This document shows, one piece after another, positions 52,967-61,762 of a DNA stretch of 64,000 nt. Numbering within the stretch: the stretch's first letter is position 1; each line of letters begins with the position of its first letter. The notes beneath the pieces were generated by a model. The model saw nothing but the letters and a program-made list of their open reading frames with translations. It did no database searches and was not told the DNA's origin. The DNA is from Ruminococcus flavefaciens (lineage in GTDB: Bacteria; Bacillota; Clostridia; Oscillospirales; Ruminococcaceae): contig NZ_FRCT01000004.1 in assembly GCF_900143025.1 (NCBI RefSeq), positions 62,001 through 126,000 of the forward strand, written 5' to 3'. A program made the position numbers and the translations under genes.

Positions 52967-55936
52967 TCATATTTCATCAGGCTTATATTTATGACGGTTT
53001 AGGCCACAACACTGGATATACAATCCATATTGTCCGAGCTTTGCTTCGAGTGAAGTATCACATTTATTACATTTGCATCTTGCAACAAGTACTTTACTAC
53101 CATCAGGTTTTGGTACATATAGATATTCTTCAACCAAATCTACTGAAAGGAAACTTGTTTGTGTACATGCTGGATAACCTGTACACGACAAAAAGAACTT
53201 TCCACTTTTACTTTTCTTCATCTGCATAGGTTTATTGCATATAGGACATTTTTCATGTTTTAAAATGTACTGGGCTAAAGTATTTGGTTCTTCCTCATCT
53301 AGTAATTCTACTGATTCATCTGTGGTTTTATTCATTTCAAGTAATCCATATATCTTCCTTGAAGCTTTTCTGCCAGCAAATCTGATTATTGGATGAAATT
53401 TAGTTTGAATAGAACCATTTTCCGTTTTAAAAACTGCTTCTGACCATGGCATACCATACCATGTAACAGACTTATCGATTACTGCCACAGGATTCATTGA
53501 GAAGCTATGTTCTATTGCAATAGAGCGTATGCTTAAAGGCAGTGAAGAACGTTTTTCCGCACGAATAACTACTTTAACATTGTTTTTCTTTTTCTCGTCT
53601 ATTATCCGTATCAATTTCTCATAAAAGGCAGTATCGTTCATCGGTTTATCTGGAATATCAATATAAACTAATTTATTTGCTGCCGATATATCATCAAGAA
53701 AAGCATCCCCTGCATTAGCCTGTCTGTAAAACTTAAGGCAGGAATCAACATCTGTTTTGAAATATTCAAGTGAATATCCATCAACACCACTTTCAACTCT
53801 TGATTTTGATATGAGTTGCCCAAACATCAGATTTGTTTTAACACCTTTATCTATCATATACTTTGCATTTGTAACGGCTACAAATTTACCCCTTGCTCTT
53901 GTCATGGCAACATTAAATAGCTTGTTGGCATAATTGTCCTTTGTGCTTGTCAGTAGTATTCCTGGATAAGTCTGCCTGTAGCAATCGGTTGCATCATAAA
54001 CAATAACGTCCTGCTCTGAGCCCTGAAACTGATGTACTGTTGCACAAGGGATAGTTCTTTTTTCACCAATCTTTTCCGCCATATCAAGTGCCATGCTGTT
54101 CAACAATCCTGCCTGAGATGTATATGGAGCAATTATACCGACGTTAAAACCGTTATTATATGCTCTTTCAGCTAAAGCAAAAGAAATAAACGCACTTAAT
54201 ATATTTACTCTCGAATGGTCTTTCATAGGAATACAAGTTGACATCATATAGCTTAAATCAGCTATACCATAAGCCTTCTTCAATTCTGGAACGGCTTCTT
54301 GTATTTCATCACGTTTTTCTTTTATTCCACTTGCAGTTTTTAAAAGTCCATGGTACATTGTTACACTAGCAAAATTGGCAATTTCAGGATGCATTCTATA
54401 TTGAATATCTAGCATACATAGCCATTTATGTCCACAGTTTCGTTCAACAGCATCACTTATACCGCAATATCTAAAAATATCAACAGAGAGACTTTCAGAA
54501 CGATCTCCTTGAACTATGGGAGGGAGCTGACAATAATCACCCATACAAACGAAATGCTTTTTTGCAAGGCTTGCACCGAAAATGATTTGAGGAATATATG
54601 ACATACTTGCCTCATCGAATATTACAACATCAAATGGTATCTCGGTGAGCTTTTTATCAACAACAGCTTTGGAAACGGTTGTTGCAACAAATCTAGCTTT
54701 TTTTATGGAATCAATTTCTTTTTCAGCAAGCGCCTCTCTTATTTCGCGAATTTTCTTACTTATTTCTTTACGCTTAGGATCCGTCTTACCATACTTTTTA
54801 CTTTCATTCATTAAATCCTTACGTTTTTTCACAAGTTCCGGGCATAAATAAAGAGCAAAGTTGAAAGATGATTTGAATTGACTTTCATTAATATCATTAT
54901 CCTTCGGATAACCATATCTCAGGATATCACCGAGATTTGATTGAGGAAATAATTTAAACACTCTTTGTATAGCTGCATCTACAGATACATTGCTGTACGA
55001 AAGCATTAGTATTTTATTTCCTTTTTTTATGTGCTGAATTGCAATTTTAGCAAGGGTCTCGGTTTTTCCACTTCCAGGAGGTCCCCAAATGAAAGTAATT
55101 GGTTGTTTTAATGTCATATCAACCGCTGTTTCTTGACCGGTAGATAATTTAGCACCATATTCAATTTGATTGAAACCCTGAGTTACTAATGCATCAGTGA
55201 TATAATTATTCTTATTCCGCAGTAAAACAAGCCTTTCGTTTAGAGTATTTAACAAACGCCAACTCTCAACAGAAAATTCCAAGCTTGATATTTCTGTGTC
55301 TTCAGAATGTCCAAGATCAGCGTCTGTTGAAATAATAACTGTAAATTCACTACAATTTTCAAGTATTCCTTTTACTTCCACTTCTCCTTGAACTGAGTCT
55401 TTTTTTAATGAGACATATAAAGTTATCTGAGTGCCATCTGGATAGTTTAATTCTGTATCTGTATCGAATTCATAAGAAAAACGAAGACCTTGTCGGCTTA
55501 AATATCGTCCATCATAGACTGTTATTCGTTTGCCACCGTTTCGACGTAAAAAGGCAACTTCTGATGCAATCTTTTGAGAATAATGATCACAAAATTCATT
55601 ATACGATTTAAACCTTATAACAGGTGTATCTTTTACTACGCTTCCTTTTGTTTTTGAACGATTCATTTCACTTATTATACGATTATTTTCTCTTTGAATT
55701 CGCTCGTTTTCTTTTTTTATTTTTTCTTGTTCTATTTTGGAAGCCGTATCAAATTTGACCTTTTCAATTGCATCTGAGTTCTCAAGGGTTAAGTATGTTT
55801 TAAAGCAATCCGGATAAAGGAATTTCATTTCATTTCCATTCTCTTTAAACTTGACTATGATGATATTGCCTTGATGCCCTGTAATAACTCCGTTTTTAAA
55901 AGTTTTATGTACAACTTTCAGACCTATAAGTTCCAT
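52967..55936 (-). CDS. Upf1-like SF1 helicase with C-terminal zinc ribbons
   Basis: The 989-residue protein has an N-terminal helical segment (EKIKKENERIQRENNRII). An SF1B helicase follows with Walker A GPPGSGKTETL (near residue 287), DEAS (near 441), a late motif TVHQFQGSEQDVIVYD and AMTRARGKF. The last 150 residues hold two zinc ribbons, CPICNKPM...CTGYPACTQTS and CKCNKCDTS...CCGL, similar to topoisomerase C4 fingers. A region before them (RAEKRSSLPLSI) may be a degenerate phospholipase D-like fold. The start is MELIG, preceded by AGAGGA. It is downstream of DUF1643 and the BREX-like genes but is separated from them by a terminator at 55981. Confidence 0.75.
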   Translation of the reverse strand: MELIGLKVVHKTFKNGVITGHQGNIIIVKFKENGNEMKFLYPDCFKTYLTLENSDAIEKVKFDTASKIEQEKIKKENERIQRENNRIISEMNRSKTKGSVVKDTPVIRFKSYNEFCDHYSQKIASEVAFLRRNGGKRITVYDGRYLSRQGLRFSYEFDTDTELNYPDGTQITLYVSLKKDSVQGEVEVKGILENCSEFTVIISTDADLGHSEDTEISSLEFSVESWRLLNTLNERLVLLRNKNNYITDALVTQGFNQIEYGAKLSTGQETAVDMTLKQPITFIWGPPGSGKTETLAKIAIQHIKKGNKILMLSYSNVSVDAAIQRVFKLFPQSNLGDILRYGYPKDNDINESQFKSSFNFALYLCPELVKKRKDLMNESKKYGKTDPKRKEISKKIREIREALAEKEIDSIKKARFVATTVSKAVVDKKLTEIPFDVVIFDEASMSYIPQIIFGASLAKKHFVCMGDYCQLPPIVQGDRSESLSVDIFRYCGISDAVERNCGHKWLCMLDIQYRMHPEIANFASVTMYHGLLKTASGIKEKRDEIQEAVPELKKAYGIADLSYMMSTCIPMKDHSRVNILSAFISFALAERAYNNGFNVGIIAPYTSQAGLLNSMALDMAEKIGEKRTIPCATVHQFQGSEQDVIVYDATDCYRQTYPGILLTSTKDNYANKLFNVAMTRARGKFVAVTNAKYMIDKGVKTNLMFGQLISKSRVESGVDGYSLEYFKTDVDSCLKFYRQANAGDAFLDDISAANKLVYIDIPDKPMNDTAFYEKLIRIIDEKKKNNVKVVIRAEKRSSLPLSIRSIAIEHSFSMNPVAVIDKSVTWYGMPWSEAVFKTENGSIQTKFHPIIRFAGRKASRKIYGLLEMNKTTDESVELLDEEEPNTLAQYILKHEKCPICNKPMQMKKSKSGKFFLSCTGYPACTQTSFLSVDLVEEYLYVPKPDGSKVLVARCKCNKCDTSLEAKLGQYGLYIQCCGLNRHKYKPDEI

Positions 55937-55980
55937 ATCCCCATGTCCTCTCATAAGTTTTATATAAAGATAATAATGAC

Positions 55981-56005
55981 AAGCTCGCCCTTAATAGGCG
56001 AGCTT
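55981..56005 (-). terminator. terminator of the BREX-like operon
   Basis: AAGCTCGCC/GGCGAGCTT stem with a 7-nt loop lies 22 bp after the DUF1643 stop codon, closing the operon that contains the BREX-like genes. Confidence 0.7.
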
Positions 56006-56026
56006 AAGATTCATTCAATATATTGG

Positions 56027-56569
56027 CTAATACTTTATTACATTAACATTATATTTTCCAGCATTATATTCTTTATCCCTGCATAAATTACGGAAATGTC
56101 TTGGGTTTCCACCCTTGGTCAAACTGTTAATATGTATTAATCTCATTTTCTTTTCTTTAGCTTTATTCAATATTATGGCAACCTGTTCCTTAAAATCATG
56201 ATTTTTTAATATATAATCTCCCCACGATAAAAGAAGATCGCCTCCTTTACAATGTTCAAATACCGAAGATATATACTTTAAATTAGCTTCACATATTTTT
56301 CTGTCAAATTCTATCGGTAATTTTGAAGGGCTGTTACATATTAATGGATAAGGATTAATCATTATGCACCCATCATAACCTTGTTGACGTGAAAACTTGA
56401 TTAAATCATTCATAGTATTATCTGATGTATCTGCGTCGGCAGTATTAGGATTTATCCCCACACATACCAATGTCTTTTTTCCATAATTCCCTAAAACAAA
56501 ACGTAAATTATTCGTTCTATCATATTCATATATAGTTGGTTTATAATCGACATATCTTCTGTTTGACAT
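56027..56569 (-). CDS. DUF1643 family protein
   Basis: The 180-residue protein contains VCVGINPNTADAD and a downstream INPYPL motif, both typical of DUF1643, followed by LSWGD. The family is of unknown function and often occurs next to DNA-modification or defence genes. The start is MSNRRY, seven nt after GGAGGAT; the ATG 24 codons earlier overlaps the cysteine desulfurase gene and lacks a site. It is the last gene of the BREX-like operon. Confidence 0.8.
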   Translation of the reverse strand: MSNRRYVDYKPTIYEYDRTNNLRFVLGNYGKKTLVCVGINPNTADADTSDNTMNDLIKFSRQQGYDGCIMINPYPLICNSPSKLPIEFDRKICEANLKYISSVFEHCKGGDLLLSWGDYILKNHDFKEQVAIILNKAKEKKMRLIHINSLTKGGNPRHFRNLCRDKEYNAGKYNVNVIKY

Positions 56570-56640
56570 ATAATTATCCTCCGTTAAGATATTTAAATAC
56601 ATGAGATCATATTGATTGGTATCCCAAAACGATGTCAACA

Positions 56641-57774
56641 TTAATGTCTAATTTTAATAATCTGCTTTAAACTATTTAATATTTCTGAAATATCGCCTTC
56701 GTTACATTGTTTTCCAATGGAAACTCGAATGGTTCCCAAAGCAAATTCTTCCTTTAAATTGATTGCTTGTAGCACATGTGAAATCTCATCATTGTCACCA
56801 TTACAAGCAGCCCCAGTGGATATAGCAATACCTTTAAGATCAAGCCTATGTAACATGGTCTCGCCGCTCTGATTCATAAACGATAAGCTCAACAAACCAG
56901 GAAGTATAGTATTTCCACCGTTACGAACATACTGAACTCCTGATTCGTTCATAGCTGTAATAAGCTGATTTTCTAACTCATGAATATGTTCTATATTTTC
57001 GTTTAAATGGTCACAGTTTTCCTTTAAAGCAGTTGCCATACCAACAATAGCGGCAACATTCTCAGTTCCGGCACGCAAAGCATTTTCCTGTGAGCCACCG
57101 TCCATAAACGACACAATGGATGTTCCTTGACGAATATACAAAAAACCAATGCCTTTAGGCCCATTAAACTTATGTGCTGAAGCAGACAGAAGATCTACGC
57201 CTAATTCTTGAACATCAATTGGAATATGTCCTACAGCCTGAACAGCATCAGTATGAAATATGGTTCCATGCTTATGCGCAATTCTAACAAGATCCTTTAT
57301 AGGCTGAATTGTGCCAATCTCATTATTTGCAAACATAACCGACACAAGGCGAGTATTATCTGTTATATTTTGCTCTAGTGTTTCAGGTAAAACTGTTCCA
57401 TCTTTATTTACAGGCAAATATATAACAGGATAGCCTAACCGTTCAATAGCTTCACAAGAGCGTAGCACTGCATGATGCTCAATCTGAGATGTGATCATCG
57501 CCCTATGCTCAGTATCAGCAAATGCCGCCCCCTTAATCGCCCAATTATCGCTTTCCGTACCTCCTGACGTGAAGAATATCTCTTCAGGTTCAGCATTAAT
57601 ACACCTTGCAATTAAACTCCTTGCTTCTGCAATAGCTTTTTTGGCTGATCTAGCGAACGAATATGGCTGCGAAGCATTAGCGTATTCCTCTTTCAACCAT
57701 GGTAACATAGCCTCATATGCAACAGGATCCAACTTAGTTGTTGCTGCATTATCAGCGTAAATAAACTGTTTCAT
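56641..57774 (-). CDS. cysteine desulfurase (IscS/NifS/DndA type)
   Basis: The 377-residue protein is a class V PLP enzyme. FTSGGTESDNWAIKG is followed by SASAHKFNGPKGIGFLYI, containing the PLP lysine near residue 203, and by STGAACNGDNDEIS, with the catalytic Cys near residue 323. It moves sulfur from cysteine to an acceptor. No IscU-like or tRNA-thiolation gene is beside it. Its position between BrxL/zinc ribbon and DUF1643 suggests that it supplies sulfur for DNA modification, the role DndA plays in phosphorothioation. AGGTGAT places the start. Confidence 0.85.
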   Translation of the reverse strand: MKQFIYADNAATTKLDPVAYEAMLPWLKEEYANASQPYSFARSAKKAIAEARSLIARCINAEPEEIFFTSGGTESDNWAIKGAAFADTEHRAMITSQIEHHAVLRSCEAIERLGYPVIYLPVNKDGTVLPETLEQNITDNTRLVSVMFANNEIGTIQPIKDLVRIAHKHGTIFHTDAVQAVGHIPIDVQELGVDLLSASAHKFNGPKGIGFLYIRQGTSIVSFMDGGSQENALRAGTENVAAIVGMATALKENCDHLNENIEHIHELENQLITAMNESGVQYVRNGGNTILPGLLSLSFMNQSGETMLHRLDLKGIAISTGAACNGDNDEISHVLQAINLKEEFALGTIRVSIGKQCNEGDISEILNSLKQIIKIRH

Positions 57775-57782
57775 TTAATCAC

Positions 57783-57983
57783 CTACGAAAACAATTTGCA
57801 ACCGTCATTTATGAAGTCCTCGATTTTAGCTTGCAATTCTTCTACAGTCACATCCAGTTCTTCAGCTAAACAAGAAATACAGTAAAACGACTTTGCCTTC
57901 TGATTGATCAATTTCTTTGTCAATCCTATTTCGTTTTTGGAAAGCGGTTCCTTACCGCAAACATAGCATATTTTCTGGTTCAT
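57783..57983 (-). CDS. small zinc ribbon protein of the BREX-like operon
   Basis: The 66-residue protein contains CYVCGKEPLSKNEIG and FYCISCLAEEL, two CxxC pairs for one zinc, and a short C-terminal helix (EELQAKIEDFINDGCKLF). It starts one base after the BrxL stop and ends 8 bp before the cysteine desulfurase, so all three are co-translated. I recognise no family. It may be a sulfur or DNA adaptor between the desulfurase and the modification complex. Confidence 0.65.
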   Translation of the reverse strand: MNQKICYVCGKEPLSKNEIGLTKKLINQKAKSFYCISCLAEELDVTVEELQAKIEDFINDGCKLFS

Positions 57984-57984
57984 A

Positions 57985-59481
57985 TCACATTGTATCCATT
58001 CCCATTATTTTGAAAGATGGCAGATCCTTACCCGCATACTCACTATCGAGCAATCCCAATTGATATTTGATCGTATCACGCATTCTTCTAGCTCGATCAA
58101 AACAATAGCGTTTAAACGCTCTTGGTGAGATATCAGAAACACTCTGAGCATTAGGAAACAAGAGTTTCAGATATGCAGTTGCTATACGTTTTACAGCTTC
58201 TGTATCTCGTGTATCTGCTCCTTCAGGAACTATAATAAACTCGTCCACAATGCTTCTATAAGTCATATCATCACGAAGCTCATGCATGATTGAGCAGAAG
58301 TATTCAGAGTTGAGAGCCCATCCGTTTACTTTAAGATCATCCTTCATTCTAGGGATATTCCAGCCCTTAATGAATCCGTGAAAACGTTCAATCAATGCAG
58401 ATTCATGAAACACTTCGGGAAGCTCCGTAAACATATTGCTGTATCCATCAGCATCCATAATCTCTTTTCTGATATTTCCACAGAGAATCATACCGGCATT
58501 AGCGACGCCCTTATAATCTCCAACTGTGAAATATCCTTGTTCCAGGTAACCTTTAAGAGCTGCTCGCATCTCGTCAGTATCAGTAAATGAGATTGTTTGA
58601 ACTTCATCCAATGTGACAAAATCACTTCCTGCAACTAATCCTTCACGTCGCTTTGTCTGATCGTAAAACATCTTCGCTCTACTCATTACTCCACCACTGG
58701 ACAGCCAACCATAGCGACTTACATTACCAAAAAGATATGATTTTCCAGTTCCTTTCGGTGCAAGCTCTATCAGATTCAAACGCTTTTCTACAAAAGGAAG
58801 AAGCCTTGTAAGCATTGTGAGTTTCTGTTCTTCTGTTTCGTAACCAGCTGCGTTATAATCAACTGCGCCAAGAATCACATTCATCCACTCGTCAATCGTA
58901 AACTCTTTTCTTGCATCTTTATAATCTTCTAGGTCAATATTATATGGGCAGAAGTTCTTAAACGAAAGAAGTTTGATTTTTCCTTCCTTTGAACTCTTGG
59001 CTTTTGATGACTTCCGTTCATATTCAAATGAAATATCGAAATCATCAGGAGAACGATATCCAAGCTCAACCATTCCCCATATATCTCGGCCTTTTACCAA
59101 ATCATCCTTGCAATCATCCCAGACATCATTCTCAATGATAGTTTCTTTGAAACTGAGTCCAAAATCTGGTAACGAAAATGATACTTCACTTGTTTTAATA
59201 TCAATATTGACTGAGATCTTAGCAAGAAACTTCACTTTTTTTCCTTCGATAATGATATCATTCTTGATTGCATTCCAATCATCCTTGCGCGGAATGAATT
59301 TCTTCACAAATCTTGCAAGATCTTCTTTATCGAAATTACCATCTTCGTCTTCAAACTTTTTTAAAAGCCAGTCACGCATAAATGCTGGCAGACTTAGCGT
59401 CGAGAAAAAGTTGGTTTTCTTAAGGTCTTTAAAAACGACCATTTCATCAAAATTATCTCGCAATTTCTCTGACAATTCCAT
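57985..59481 (-). CDS. brxL: BrxL-like AAA+ ATPase
   Basis: The 498-residue protein has a typical BrxL N-terminal domain (MELSEKLRDNFDEMVVFKDL) and an AAA+ domain with APKGTGKSYLFG (near residue 240) and DFVTLDEVQTIS (near 292). The C-terminus ends soon after the lid region (RAFKRYCFDRARRMRD). The Lon-like protease part that follows in the longer BrxL proteins of type 1 BREX is therefore largely absent. The start is ATG at 59481, after AGGAGAG; a TTG six codons earlier is within that site. It lies 14 bp after pglZ. Confidence 0.8.
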   Translation of the reverse strand: MELSEKLRDNFDEMVVFKDLKKTNFFSTLSLPAFMRDWLLKKFEDEDGNFDKEDLARFVKKFIPRKDDWNAIKNDIIIEGKKVKFLAKISVNIDIKTSEVSFSLPDFGLSFKETIIENDVWDDCKDDLVKGRDIWGMVELGYRSPDDFDISFEYERKSSKAKSSKEGKIKLLSFKNFCPYNIDLEDYKDARKEFTIDEWMNVILGAVDYNAAGYETEEQKLTMLTRLLPFVEKRLNLIELAPKGTGKSYLFGNVSRYGWLSSGGVMSRAKMFYDQTKRREGLVAGSDFVTLDEVQTISFTDTDEMRAALKGYLEQGYFTVGDYKGVANAGMILCGNIRKEIMDADGYSNMFTELPEVFHESALIERFHGFIKGWNIPRMKDDLKVNGWALNSEYFCSIMHELRDDMTYRSIVDEFIIVPEGADTRDTEAVKRIATAYLKLLFPNAQSVSDISPRAFKRYCFDRARRMRDTIKYQLGLLDSEYAGKDLPSFKIMGMDTM

Positions 59482-59495
59482 TGATTCTCTCCTTA

Positions 59496-61757
59496 TCAAA
59501 ACAGACTATCAAAGTCATCATTTACTGTTGCCGTCTTGCCTTTAACCGTAAACTTAATTGTACCAATTAGATTTTCAGAATCATAGACATCAACAGTATA
59601 GTCTTTTGCACGTTTGATATCTGTCATATCAAATGTAAAATGCTGACCATTAATAGTACTTCCAGCATATCTTTTATCATCTAAAACAACAGATATATTG
59701 TTTGAAGACGTTTCAGAAATATAAAGCGTTAAAGACACGCCTTTCCTTCTATCGAGTATTATATTATCAGGCTGAACAACTTTTATCTGAACAGATACGT
59801 TCTTCTTCAGTGTAAGTGTAATTACAGGAACAACGACTTCTTCGAGTGTTGCGCCTCCATGAACCTCTACATTTGCAGCCCTACTCTTTTTAAAACGGCC
59901 ATAGTCTGACAAAACAATATAGTTGTTCTCGACAACTTTATACGGAACATCACAGCCTTCAAAGTATGCACAGCATCTACCGGAATGCTCTCCTTTTGTA
60001 TCTGTCTCGTATGGAATCTCCTGTTTTTTTAATACAGCAAGGCGTGAAGCACCGTGGTCACTTGCAATTATAAATGAACGGCATTTTCGCATTGTCAATT
60101 CAATAGCCGCTGTATTGATTGCACGTTCAATAACTGACAATTCAGCTGGGATATGAATCGGATCCTCATCATTTGTAAATAAGTATCCGCCTTCCTGCTT
60201 GTGTTTTATATCATCAAGCATCTGTTCCTTGTATTTCATTTCACCCGGCCAGTTATCGAAGAACTGTTTATTGAGCTTTGTAATCGTTGGAAGATCTGAA
60301 CGAGTAATATCAATATGAATGGATAATCCTTTTTTCTTAGCTAATGCCTCAATATATGACAAGTACTCAACACCAAGTGCATCTATCCAATACAAATATG
60401 CATTTTTCTTATCTTGAATAGATTGAATCGCACTGTCTCTAGTCGGAAGTTGAGCATATAGGTAACTAGAGGCATAGTCTTCAACAGTCTTCACAAACTC
60501 AGTATTGAGCTTATTTGAAACTTTTTGGAGCTTATACGCATAGACGTATTCTGTGAGTTCCTTGGATAATACCGGGCAAGTAAAGGTGTATTTCTTCAAG
60601 TACGCAGCCAGAGCCGGATAAACATATTCTATAGCATCAGATATTCCATGATGCGCCACCCACTTGACAACAGCCTTACGTTCATAAGAAGTGTTATCAG
60701 TATAACGATATATGCTTTCTTCTGGATCGACCTCGTTTGCCTTAAGGAAAACTGCAATATCCTCTTCAGGGAATTCACGTACTAATCGCTTGCGACAGTC
60801 ATACATTTTGCGGAATTCAGGATCAGTATGAACAAATGAAACGATCATGGTCAGTATATTATCCTTAAAATCTTCGTAATTTACCGTTTTTTCGACCACA
60901 TATCTAAGGTAGGAGTTAGCTATCTTAGACTGGTGGTACTTGCAGTAAATAAAGGCAAGCCAGTTCTTGAATTCAATACCTGTAATAGCTTCATGTAGAT
61001 TATCAAAGACGCTATCATCGATATAGAATCTATCAAACAACGCATCTAAGTTTCTGCCTGCATCATTCGCTTCTTTCAGAAGACGTGACCACTGCTCGTT
61101 TGTTCCTATCTCATTTTTCAGATTAAAACCTTTGATTGTAGTATTCAATATCGCATACGCATCAAATAAACTTGTAACTGGAAACAATGATTCTTTCATA
61201 TTCAATGATGTAGCAACATTAACAGTCTCACATGCACCATCCTCAAGCTTGCGGAGAAGGTATTTAATTCCTACATCCTTAACCAGCCCCGCTTCCGGGG
61301 CTATGTTCATTATTCTAGCATTAGTAATGATATTATCAGAAATATAGGCTCTATTCTGTGATCTCATCCTACTGTCATCTTCAATTATCCGACAGGCTTG
61401 TTCTGATACACCACGAAGAAGAAGAATTACTCTTGCAGTCCCGAGTGTAGTACTTTTCAGGCGACGAAGTTCCTTGTCAGCAAACATAGCTCCTTTAATT
61501 GCAAGAAATTCACCTAACCCAATCACGACAAACTTGTTGTCACGATAATCTATATCAGATGTTCTGAAATTGTCAATCAACTCATCTATACTCGGAAACT
61601 TGTCGTCTTTAAAACAGAAATCGCTCATCCGTACAACAGAAACACCTTTCTGTTTCAATTCGTCCAGAACGGAAGCATAGTCTTCGTCGCCGACAACATA
61701 GAAAAAAGGGACGCCCTTTGCAGAAGAGATATAATTCAAAACTTCATTGCAAAGCAT
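59496..61757 (-). CDS. pglZ: PglZ-domain alkaline phosphatase-like protein
   Basis: The 753-residue protein holds the PglZ catalytic core in its second half: WIDALGVEYL (near residue 456, metal-binding Asp) and FIIASDHGASRL (near 567, metal-binding Asp-His). The N-terminal half is all-alpha, as in PglZ of BREX systems. The C-terminal 100 residues form a beta-sandwich. PglZ is the signature protein of BREX; here it sits between a large BrxC-like gene and a BrxL-like gene, the order expected of type 4. AAGGGGTAAG precedes the ATG, and the gap from brxC is only 5 bp. Confidence 0.85.
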   Translation of the reverse strand: MLCNEVLNYISSAKGVPFFYVVGDEDYASVLDELKQKGVSVVRMSDFCFKDDKFPSIDELIDNFRTSDIDYRDNKFVVIGLGEFLAIKGAMFADKELRRLKSTTLGTARVILLLRGVSEQACRIIEDDSRMRSQNRAYISDNIITNARIMNIAPEAGLVKDVGIKYLLRKLEDGACETVNVATSLNMKESLFPVTSLFDAYAILNTTIKGFNLKNEIGTNEQWSRLLKEANDAGRNLDALFDRFYIDDSVFDNLHEAITGIEFKNWLAFIYCKYHQSKIANSYLRYVVEKTVNYEDFKDNILTMIVSFVHTDPEFRKMYDCRKRLVREFPEEDIAVFLKANEVDPEESIYRYTDNTSYERKAVVKWVAHHGISDAIEYVYPALAAYLKKYTFTCPVLSKELTEYVYAYKLQKVSNKLNTEFVKTVEDYASSYLYAQLPTRDSAIQSIQDKKNAYLYWIDALGVEYLSYIEALAKKKGLSIHIDITRSDLPTITKLNKQFFDNWPGEMKYKEQMLDDIKHKQEGGYLFTNDEDPIHIPAELSVIERAINTAAIELTMRKCRSFIIASDHGASRLAVLKKQEIPYETDTKGEHSGRCCAYFEGCDVPYKVVENNYIVLSDYGRFKKSRAANVEVHGGATLEEVVVPVITLTLKKNVSVQIKVVQPDNIILDRRKGVSLTLYISETSSNNISVVLDDKRYAGSTINGQHFTFDMTDIKRAKDYTVDVYDSENLIGTIKFTVKGKTATVNDDFDSLF

Positions 61758-61762
61758 ACTAC

